Origin: JAISJU01 sp031555675
Lineage (GTDB): Bacteria; Bacteroidota; Bacteroidia; Bacteroidales; Paludibacteraceae
Assembly: GCA_031555675.1 (NCBI GenBank)
Contig: JAVBUB010000166.1
Location: 1-13,558, forward strand
DNA: 13,558 bases
Direction of reading: 5' to 3'
Part shown: piece by piece, positions 7,039 through 13,558 of the stretch
Layout: each line of letters starts with the position of its first letter
Position numbering within the stretch: position 1 is the stretch's first letter
Made by a program: the position numbers and the translations under genes
The notes under the pieces: generated by a model
Databases searched by the model: none
What the model saw: the letters and a program-made list of their open reading frames with translations, nothing else
Told to the model about the DNA's origin: nothing

Positions 7039-7680
7039 ATGAAAAAATCATTCTTATTCTTCATTTTTATATATTTTCTGCTGATCAATGCCTTTGGTCA
7101 AAATTCTGATTTCAAACCGGTAAAAGACAGACAGTCATTTATCAGATTGTATCAAAAAACTTGTATGGGCATTACCTCATACCAAGCCGATTTTGTGCAG
7201 GTAAAAACAATCGCCATGATGAAAAACCCCCTGCAATCGGAAGGTAAAATGCTAATGAGAAAAGACAATAAGGTAAAAATAGAGTATACCTCGCCTTACC
7301 AATATGTGTTTATCATCAATGGGAATAAGGTAATTATGAAAGATGGCAACAAAGATGCCACTTCCATTTCTATGGGTAACAATAAGCTGTTTAAACTCAT
7401 TAGCGAAGTGAGCCTGGCAGGTATTAACGGAGATATTTTTAATAACAAAAGCTTTTCGACCCAAATTTTCGAAAGCCCGTCGTTATATATGGTGCAAGCT
7501 ACTCCTCTTACCAGGGAGATGAAAGAGTATTACCAGAGATTCGATTTGTATTTTAATAAAACTACTTATCAGATTGAGAAAATAGTAATGGTTGAAGTTT
7601 CAAGCGATGTTTCGACTATGATATTTAACAAAGTAGAAATAAACAAAACATTAAATGATGCAATTTTTGAAGTTCGTTAA
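7039..7680 (+). CDS. LolA-like periplasmic outer-membrane lipid/lipoprotein carrier
   Basis: This 213-residue protein starts with a classic signal peptide (KK, then hydrophobic LFFIFIYFLL, cleavage likely after AFG before Gln21). The mature part has the LolA pattern: an ITSYQADFVQVKT strand, QSEGKMLMRKDNKVKIEYTSPY, then VFIINGNKVIMKDG, forming the open beta-sheet of the family (PF03548). LolA relatives are usual members of aryl-polyene clusters, where they are thought to carry the polyene lipid rather than lipoproteins across the periplasm. That specific role is inference here. The frame is open upstream to 6982 (ATG), but ATG 7039 puts the signal peptide at the N-terminus. The following gene starts inside its last codons (overlap 7655-7680). 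Confidence 0.88.
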   Translation: MKKSFLFFIFIYFLLINAFGQNSDFKPVKDRQSFIRLYQKTCMGITSYQADFVQVKTIAMMKNPLQSEGKMLMRKDNKVKIEYTSPYQYVFIINGNKVIMKDGNKDATSISMGNNKLFKLISEVSLAGINGDIFNNKSFSTQIFESPSLYMVQATPLTREMKEYYQRFDLYFNKTTYQIEKIVMVEVSSDVSTMIFNKVEINKTLNDAIFEVR

Positions 7681-8248
7681 TATATGCATATTTGCAGCTT
7701 TTTCGTTGAATGGGGTTTCGCAAACCGCCAACAACAAATTACTGGTAACTTCCAACGAGGTTTTTATGACCAGCATCGACTTGTATGGACATTCGGTGGA
7801 CGGACTAACTGTGTTTGAAGCCAAAGACAGCGCTACTGTACGTATACTGTTTACTACCGTAGGGGGCCCTAAACTACTCGACCTGGAAATAACGCCAAAA
7901 GGTTACCGTACTATTTATGCTATCAAAAAATTAGACCGAAAAGTAGTATTAAAAGCATTGCAAGAAGATTTTGCATTGCTTTCGGGTTTATATCTGGCAT
8001 TACCGGATCATAACGCAGAAAATAATCCGATGGAAAAGCAGATGACGGTTGCTAAAAATAAAATGGCAGCATATTCTTTTAAAGATACCCTAAAGGCTGA
8101 TAAAGCGAAAATGATGGGCAAGAAGAAAATGCTCTTTGATGTTGAATATCTATATGATAATGATTCTTTGGAACAAATTGTGTTAACTCATTATAACTTC
8201 AACATGAAAATAACATTAAACAGGATAAAGGAAACATTGGCGGAGTAA
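7655..8248 (+). CDS. Small exported protein of unknown function, coupled to the LolA-like gene
   Basis: The 197-residue product begins with a signal-peptide-like stretch (FVNICIFAAFSLNGVSQ, residues 7-23), so it should be periplasmic or outer-membrane associated. No lipobox Cys is seen. The mature part contains short beta-strand-like segments (KLLVTSNEVF, ATVRILFTTV, PKLLDLEITPKGYRTIYAI), a lysine-rich helix region near 130-155 (AKNKMAAYSFKDTLKADKAKMM) and a strand-rich end (MLFDVEYLYDNDSLEQIVLTHYNFNMKITL). I do not recognise the family. It overlaps the LolA-like gene by 26 bases, suggesting a matched pair; its place resembles that of the DUF3261-type lipoprotein found in proteobacterial aryl-polyene clusters, an analogy of position and not demonstrated homology. 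Starts at 7655 and 7658 (ATGATG) are equivalent. Confidence 0.75.
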   Translation: MMQFLKFVNICIFAAFSLNGVSQTANNKLLVTSNEVFMTSIDLYGHSVDGLTVFEAKDSATVRILFTTVGGPKLLDLEITPKGYRTIYAIKKLDRKVVLKALQEDFALLSGLYLALPDHNAENNPMEKQMTVAKNKMAAYSFKDTLKADKAKMMGKKKMLFDVEYLYDNDSLEQIVLTHYNFNMKITLNRIKETLAE

Positions 8249-8261
8249 GGCATTTTCAACC

Positions 8262-8345
8262 ACCTCTCCCGCCCTTCGGGCATCCTCTCCACAAGAGAGG
8301 GTTGCCGGGATGCTCAACAGTTGTTGGTGTGGCGAAGGGAGAGGT
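8262..8345. repeat. 84-base cloverleaf-like inverted-repeat element
   Basis: Outer arms ACCTCTCCC (8262-8270) and GGGAGAGGT (8337-8345) are perfect 9-base inverted complements. Inside are three potential hairpins: GCCC-TTC-GGGC (8271-8281), CCTCTC-CACAA-GAGAGG (8284-8300) and CAAC-AGTT-GTTG (8315-8326). The segment is clearly more GC-rich than its surroundings and is non-coding. Its GCCCTTCGGGCAT string also occurs at 6228-6240. The layout suggests a dispersed palindromic repeat of the REP/MITE kind that inserted between the exported-protein gene and the dehydratase gene. Confidence 0.6.
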
Positions 8346-8363
8346 CAGATTATAAATAAAAAC

Positions 8364-8741
8364 ATGAAACTCATCAACGATTTTTACAACATCATACATC
8401 AGAAAAAACAAGAAGATATTCTTGAAACTGAAATTTCGATTCGTCCCGAACACCGTATTTTCGAGGGACATTTTCCGGAAGTCGCTATTGTTCCAGGCGT
8501 TTGTCTGGTACAAATAATCCGTGAGTTATTAGAATTAGAACTCGATCAAAACCTGATCATGTCTTCTGCATCTAACATTAAGTTTTTAAGCTTTGTAAAA
8601 CCTGCCGAAGCAGGGAATTTGCATATCAGAATCACCATTAAACCCAATGAAACCGGATTTAAAGCAGATTCCATTATTACCGGAGAAGGCATCGAATATT
8701 TCAAGATGAACGCAGAATTTAAAAAATTTATAATTCCCTGA
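8364..8741 (+). CDS. Hot-dog-fold 3-hydroxyacyl-ACP dehydratase-like protein (FabA/FabZ-like)
   Basis: The 125-residue protein is a single hot-dog domain. HRIFEGHFPEVAIVPGV (30-46) matches the FabZ HxxFxGHFPxxPxxPGV signature, with the catalytic His at 36. The acid that FabZ carries in PGVLxxE appears as Gln50 here (PGVCLVQIIREL). The expected reaction is dehydration of 3-hydroxyacyl-ACP to trans-2-enoyl-ACP, retaining the double bonds of a polyene; with the changed acid a thioesterase-like or structural role is also possible. ATG 8364 is chosen because upstream codons of the same open frame lie in the repeat element. The glycosyltransferase gene starts two bases after the stop. Confidence 0.85.
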   Translation: MKLINDFYNIIHQKKQEDILETEISIRPEHRIFEGHFPEVAIVPGVCLVQIIRELLELELDQNLIMSSASNIKFLSFVKPAEAGNLHIRITIKPNETGFKADSIITGEGIEYFKMNAEFKKFIIP

Positions 8742-8743
8742 TA

Positions 8744-9898
8744 ATGGATTTTTCACAACATATATGTATTGTCATTCCTACCTACAACAATGCCGGTACG
8801 CTGTCTCTGGTTGTTGAAAAGGCACTGAAACAACAATTACCCATTGTAGTGGTTAATGATGGTTCTACAGACCAAACCGGAACAATTTTATCAGGATACA
8901 AAGATGCTGTTCATATTATTTCATATCCGGTAAACCAAGGAAAAGGTTATGCTTTGCAACAAGCCTTTAAATGGGCTTATGAACAAGGATTCGAATATGC
9001 CGTTACCATTGATTCTGATAACCAGCACAACGCCGATAACATTCCGCGCTTTATCGAAAAGCTCAATGAAGTAGGCGAATGTATGATCATGGGCGAACGC
9101 AACATGACGCAAGACGGCATTCCAACCAAAAGTAACTTCGGACGTAAGTTCTCCAATTTTTGGTTCAAAGTAGAAACATGGCAAAAAAGTAACGATACAC
9201 AAACCGGATTCCGTTTATACCCACTTAAAGTCGTATCAAGACTGCATTTTTTCACTAAGCGTTTTGAATTTGAAATAGAAAGTCTGGTACGCATTGCCTG
9301 GGAAAATGTTCCCGTAGTAGCCGTACCGGTAGATGTTACTTATTTTTCGGGAGAAGAACGCGTATCGCATTTCAGGCCGTTTAAAGATTTTACACGCATC
9401 AGCTTGTTGAATACCGTGTTGTTTATTTGTGCATATTGCTTCTTTCTGCCACGCTTATTATGGAAAAAAGCCAAAAGAAGCAACAAAATCGATTTTTACA
9501 ACCTGTTCTTTTCTCCTCACGAAAGTAATTTAAAAAAATCGACAAGTATAGGCTTTGGCGTTTTCATGGGGATTATACCAGTTTGGGGATTTCAAATGCT
9601 TACCGCCACGTTTCTGGCTGCCCTTTTGCGTTTGAATAAAATATTAGTGCTATTGGCCTCCAATATTAGTCTTCCACCCCTAATTCCATTTATTGTTTTC
9701 GGAAGTCTATGGTGTGGTAAATGGGTGCTTGGAACCGAATCCGTTATCGAATTTTCGAGCAAGCTCACATTTCAGGATGTTAGTGGAGCATTATTCCAAT
9801 ATGTCATAGGAAGTATTGTACTGGCTATCGTTGCCGGTTTGCTGGCCTTTGTAACATCTTATATTATTTTGTATTTAACAAGAAAAGAGAATAAATGA
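8744..9898 (+). CDS. Family 2 glycosyltransferase fused to a DUF2062 membrane domain
   Basis: Residues 1-220 form a GT-A domain of the dolichol-phosphate-mannose-synthase style: VIPTYNNAGTL (10-20), VVVNDGSTDQT (35-45), NQGKGYALQQA (64-74), DSDNQH (90-95) as the metal/nucleotide-binding DxD, and later TGFRLYP (154-160). Hydrophobic segments follow at about 220-240. The C-terminal part (about 250-380) has the DUF2062 look: SPHESNLKKSTSIGFGVFMG, PVWGFQ, the NISLPPLIPF turn and a last membrane span at 354-378. It should use an activated sugar at the cytoplasmic face of the inner membrane. The acceptor is unknown; a lipid carrier or the polyene product itself are candidates. Its stop overlaps the next start (ATGA at 9895-9898). 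Confidence 0.9.
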   Translation: MDFSQHICIVIPTYNNAGTLSLVVEKALKQQLPIVVVNDGSTDQTGTILSGYKDAVHIISYPVNQGKGYALQQAFKWAYEQGFEYAVTIDSDNQHNADNIPRFIEKLNEVGECMIMGERNMTQDGIPTKSNFGRKFSNFWFKVETWQKSNDTQTGFRLYPLKVVSRLHFFTKRFEFEIESLVRIAWENVPVVAVPVDVTYFSGEERVSHFRPFKDFTRISLLNTVLFICAYCFFLPRLLWKKAKRSNKIDFYNLFFSPHESNLKKSTSIGFGVFMGIIPVWGFQMLTATFLAALLRLNKILVLLASNISLPPLIPFIVFGSLWCGKWVLGTESVIEFSSKLTFQDVSGALFQYVIGSIVLAIVAGLLAFVTSYIILYLTRKENK

Positions 9899-12800
9899 AG
9901 AAATTTTTTACACAGCTATATATTTATTTTTCAACCCATAAAATCGTTTACTGGATTACATTGGGGATTATCCTTGCATTCTGTACTTTCTCCGCGTCAC
10001 GCATTCATTTTGAAGAAGATATTTCTAAAATATTAAACCTGAGCGAAGAAACAAAAGAATATAACCGTGTTGTACTGAACTCGAAATCGACCAGCAAAAT
10101 TATCATGCGCATTTACGCGGATAATGAAGAAGACAACAAAGATGAACTAATTGCCTTGGCAGATAGTATGGCAGCGTCATTAAAACAAAATGCAGGAAGC
10201 CTACTGTCTAATGTACAATCGGGAATGGATGCCAGTAGCTTCTCTAAAGTTTATGAAATAATTTCGAAAAATTTTCCGGTCTTCATTGAAAACGAAAATC
10301 TCGATTATTACCTGGATTCTACTATTACCACACCCAACCTGAATAAAAATATTACCGGAAAGCTTAAGTTGTTGTACACACCCGGAAGTTTCTTTCTGCG
10401 CGACGGATTTACCTATGATCCTATCGGTTTTAGTTCCGGCTTTTTTCTTTACCTGAACGAATTTAAATCGCAAGCAGCTTTTGAGGTAACTGATAATCAT
10501 TTATTTTCGAAAGATGAAAAAAATATTATCCTAATCCTCTACCCTTCCGAAAGCTCTACCGAAACCATGAAAAACAAGCAATTGATAGAGTCGATAGACA
10601 ATACCATTGCACAGTTTAAGCACTCGGAAGAAGGAAAAAACTACGAATATCAATATTTCGGGGCTGTGCCTGTAGCTGTGGGCAATGCCGCACAAATACA
10701 AAAAGACACCATGCTTACCATGGGAGCCGTAATTTTGATGTTGCTGATACTTATTATCGGTATTTTCCAAAAGAAACGCATTCCGGTTCTTATCTTCACA
10801 ACAGTGTCTTTCGGACTATTGTTTTCGTTGGCCATGGTAAGTCTTATCGAAGAATCCATTTCGATTATCGCTATTGGCACGGGAGCCGTGATACTCGGGG
10901 TTGTCATTAATTATCCGATCCACTTTTTTACACACTACATTCATAACAAAGATATTAAATCGACCATAGAAGATATGGTCGTACCGATGACTATCGGCAG
11001 TTTAACGACTATAGCCGGGTTCTTTTGTTTATTGCTCACACGCTCCGAACTACTCCACGATATGGGTCTTTTCGGCGGATTTTGCTTGATTGGGGCAGCT
11101 TTATTTTCTCTTGTATTTTTACCGCATTTGGTTGGCAACATCAAAGAAAGTAAGGAGAAAGAAAATTTTATTAAGCGTTTCTTTGAGAAACTAAGCCATT
11201 ATCCGTTAGATAGAAGCCGTTTCGCTGTCGGATTTATCATTATAGCCACGCCTATCTTGTTTTATTTCTCGTTTAATGTGGAGTTCGACGAAGATCTCAC
11301 TTCTTTCAACTACATGACTCCTTCGCTTAAAAAAGCGGAAAAAGACATGTTGGCGCTTTCGGGCGAACACAACAATGTATATGTTATTTCGAAAGGGCTT
11401 ACGGTTAAAGAAGCGGTAGAAAACGCTTATAAAGAAAGTCTCTTTGTAGACAGTTTGCAAACGGCAGGATACGAATGCCGGATAACCAGTGTATCCAGCT
11501 TTATTCCTCCCGAAAGTATTCAACAGGAAAGAGCGGACGAATGGAATGCTTATTGGAATAATCCGGCGAATCAAAACAAAAAACAAGAAATAAAATCGGT
11601 ACTCGAGTCAAACGACCTGAATCCCGACGCGTTTGTACATTTCTTCGGTTTGCTCAATGGCGGTGCTATTCCTTTAAGCAACGAAGACTATGATTATTTG
11701 CTCAATACTTTTTCGTCGGAAGTATTATTTGAAAGCGATTCCATCTGTACGCTTATTTCGCAGGTTTCGACCACGCAAGAAAACAAAGCGGAAGTTATTG
11801 CGGCATTGGAAAAATCGCCTCATGCCATTGTATTGGATAAAAATGCTATGGCCAAGCAATTGGGAGATATTCTTAATGCCGATTTTGACCTGATCACAAT
11901 TATCACTACCATTTTGGTATTTTTGGCATTATATTTGGCCTACGGGCGGTTGGAGTTAGCGTTGATCGCCTTTATCCCCATGATTATTTCGTGGGTATGG
12001 ATTTTAGGAATAATGGCTTTACTCAATATCAAGTTCAACATTATCAACATTATTCTTTCCACGTTCATTTTCGGGTTGGGCGACGACTTTTGTATCTTTA
12101 CGCTCGACAGCAACCTGAATGAGTATGTATATAAGAAAAAGCATACTTCTACTGTAAGAATGAGTGTGATGATTTCCGGACTTACCAGTTTGATTGGGCT
12201 TGGCGCATTATTCTTAGCCAAACACCCCGCACTATATTCGCTGGCAACCATTTCGGTATTGGGTATTTTGTCCGTGTTATTTATTTCGCAAACATTGGAA
12301 CCATTGTTGTTCCGTGTCCTGATTACCAACCCTACCAAAAAAGGTTATGCTCCTATTTCCTTAGTCACCATTATCATGTCGGTAATTACTTTCGGTGCCT
12401 TTGGTATCATGAGTATTGTCATGAGTATTGTAGCGTCATTGCTATGGCCGATGGTGTTTTGGAAAAAACAACGGAAAATGTTTCTGCACTGGGTAACCAG
12501 CACCATGATGAAGGGTGTTATTTATGTATTAGGCTTCCCTACGCGCAAGATTTACATTAACAAAGTAGGCGAAAATTTTGAGAAACCGGGCATCATTATC
12601 TGCAACCATCAGTCGATATTAGACATTTTATATTTACTGCTGCTAAATCCTAAAATTACCCTCATGACCAAATCGTGGGTATGGAACTCGCCTTTCATGG
12701 GGCTTTATGTGAGATTAACCGGATTTTTACGTGCCGAAGACGGCGCCGAAGGTAATCTGGAAATTTTCAGGAAAACATTGGATGAAGGCTATTCCATTGC

Positions 12801-13558
12801 CATATTTCCCGAAGGATCACGTTCCGAACACGGAAATATAAACCGCTTCCACAAAGGCGCTTTCTTTTTGGCCAAACAATTGGGAGTAGATATTATTCCG
12901 GCCATGACTCAGCATTCTTACGAAACACTACCCAAAGGCAGTTGGTTTGTACGCCCATCGCAAATAAGCTTTAAAATTTATCCACGTATTACGCCCGAAG
13001 ACACAACCTACGGTACCAATTATTCCGAACGTAGCAAAAATATAAACAAATGGTACAGGCAAGAGTTGGAAGTTTTCACACAAGAAGTGCAAGATAACCG
13101 TTACTATATGCGAAAACTGAAAGATGGCTTTATGTTTAAAGGCGCTATTGTAGAAAATTATCTTTGGGTAAAAGTGCGGATGGAAAACTATTACAACCAG
13201 TTTGAGGCGATTGTGCCCAAGCAGGGAGTGATTGCCGATGTAGGATGCGGATACGGATTTATGAGTTATATGCTTTGGATGAAATCGCCCAAACGTAAGA
13301 TTACCGCTTATGATTATGATGAAGAAAAAGTAGAGATCGGGCGCTATTGTTATTTTAACCAAGGACAGGTTAAATTTATAGATGCTGATGTAACACAGGT
13401 TGATTTCAATCCTACCGATTGCTTTATTGTGAGCGACATGTTGCATTATCTGCCTTTTGAAAAACAAACGTTGTTGATTGAAAACATGAGCAAAAAACTC
13501 AATCCGGGTGGAACGATTATTTTAAGGGATGCGGACGGCGACAATGCCCGACGTACAA
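9895..13558 (+). CDS. Trifunctional fusion: RND/MMPL exporter + PlsC-like acyltransferase + SAM methyltransferase (3' end outside window)
   Basis: One frame is open from ATG 9895 to the window edge (1221 full codons, no stop). Residues 1 to about 858 are a two-fold RND/MMPL transporter: TM1 near 16-36, a periplasmic loop, a membrane block at 273-420, TM7 at 443-460, a second loop, and a membrane block from about 664 to 857. Residues about 862-1080 are a PlsC-type acyltransferase with NHQSILD (His905, Asp910) and FPEGSR (971-976). Residues from about 1085 are a class I methyltransferase with DVGCGYG at 1115-1121 and the post-II strand VSDMLHYLPF; its end is cut. The fusion joins acyl transfer, head-group or lipid methylation and export in one inner-membrane protein. 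Such MMPL-PlsC-methyltransferase proteins are known in Bacteroidota; the substrate here is inferred to be the polyene lipid. Start overlaps the glycosyltransferase stop. Confidence 0.9.
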   Translation, partial: MKKFFTQLYIYFSTHKIVYWITLGIILAFCTFSASRIHFEEDISKILNLSEETKEYNRVVLNSKSTSKIIMRIYADNEEDNKDELIALADSMAASLKQNAGSLLSNVQSGMDASSFSKVYEIISKNFPVFIENENLDYYLDSTITTPNLNKNITGKLKLLYTPGSFFLRDGFTYDPIGFSSGFFLYLNEFKSQAAFEVTDNHLFSKDEKNIILILYPSESSTETMKNKQLIESIDNTIAQFKHSEEGKNYEYQYFGAVPVAVGNAAQIQKDTMLTMGAVILMLLILIIGIFQKKRIPVLIFTTVSFGLLFSLAMVSLIEESISIIAIGTGAVILGVVINYPIHFFTHYIHNKDIKSTIEDMVVPMTIGSLTTIAGFFCLLLTRSELLHDMGLFGGFCLIGAALFSLVFLPHLVGNIKESKEKENFIKRFFEKLSHYPLDRSRFAVGFIIIATPILFYFSFNVEFDEDLTSFNYMTPSLKKAEKDMLALSGEHNNVYVISKGLTVKEAVENAYKESLFVDSLQTAGYECRITSVSSFIPPESIQQERADEWNAYWNNPANQNKKQEIKSVLESNDLNPDAFVHFFGLLNGGAIPLSNEDYDYLLNTFSSEVLFESDSICTLISQVSTTQENKAEVIAALEKSPHAIVLDKNAMAKQLGDILNADFDLITIITTILVFLALYLAYGRLELALIAFIPMIISWVWILGIMALLNIKFNIINIILSTFIFGLGDDFCIFTLDSNLNEYVYKKKHTSTVRMSVMISGLTSLIGLGALFLAKHPALYSLATISVLGILSVLFISQTLEPLLFRVLITNPTKKGYAPISLVTIIMSVITFGAFGIMSIVMSIVASLLWPMVFWKKQRKMFLHWVTSTMMKGVIYVLGFPTRKIYINKVGENFEKPGIIICNHQSILDILYLLLLNPKITLMTKSWVWNSPFMGLYVRLTGFLRAEDGAEGNLEIFRKTLDEGYSIAIFPEGSRSEHGNINRFHKGAFFLAKQLGVDIIPAMTQHSYETLPKGSWFVRPSQISFKIYPRITPEDTTYGTNYSERSKNINKWYRQELEVFTQEVQDNRYYMRKLKDGFMFKGAIVENYLWVKVRMENYYNQFEAIVPKQGVIADVGCGYGFMSYMLWMKSPKRKITAYDYDEEKVEIGRYCYFNQGQVKFIDADVTQVDFNPTDCFIVSDMLHYLPFEKQTLLIENMSKKLNPGGTIILRDADGDNARRT

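Noticed and set aside
11940..12338. 132-codon open frame on the - strand
   Set aside because: Antisense to the second membrane block of the exporter; no independent promoter or motif.
12928..13467. 179-codon open frame on the - strand
   Set aside because: It lies entirely opposite the acyltransferase/methyltransferase part of the long + strand frame, which has unmistakable motifs; a chance antisense frame.

Overview
The window reads as chromosomal DNA of a Bacteroidota member, most likely of the Bacteroidales. The reasons are an AT-rich base composition, promoter-like TAnnTTTG boxes, starts without Shine-Dalgarno sequences, and a gene set typical of that group's aryl-polyene/flexirubin-type pigment loci. 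No rRNA, tRNA, CRISPR array, transposase or phage gene was found. The organism assignment is inferred from style and gene content, not from a marker gene.

Left flank (1-1957). The 3' end of an unrecognised gene on the + strand converges on a serine-hydrolase (beta-lactamase/penicillin-binding-protein fold) probable lipoprotein on the - strand. A 241-base divergent region with promoter-like boxes and a perfect small dyad separates this flank from the main operon.

Main operon (1958 to the right edge, all +). Genes are closely packed, several with overlapping stop/start codons. In order they encode: an O-methyltransferase-like enzyme; a half-length ketosynthase-like protein without active-site Cys; an acyl carrier protein; a full ketosynthase with intact Cys-His-His; a second ketosynthase-like protein lacking all three catalytic residues; a membrane-anchored NodB-type polysaccharide deacetylase; a LolA-like periplasmic lipid carrier; a small exported protein of unknown function; a hot-dog dehydratase; a family-2 glycosyltransferase fused to a DUF2062 membrane domain; and a giant open frame that runs off the window. 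That last frame joins an RND/MMPL exporter, a PlsC-type acyltransferase and a SAM methyltransferase.

Interpretation. A dedicated ACP, a KS with degenerate KS partners and a dehydratase suggest iterative fatty-acid-like synthesis in which double bonds are kept, giving a polyene. The methyltransferase would modify an aromatic head group, and the acyltransferase would attach the chain to a lipid or glycolipid acceptor. The exporter, LolA-like carrier and small secreted protein would move the product to the outer membrane. The expected ketoreductase, aryl-starter enzymes (ammonia-lyase or ligase), thioesterase and further KS or ACP genes are not in view and would be sought to the right of 13558. 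Three intergenic stretches inside the operon (3649-3754, 6125-6269, 8249-8363) carry inverted-repeat structures that no gene explains.
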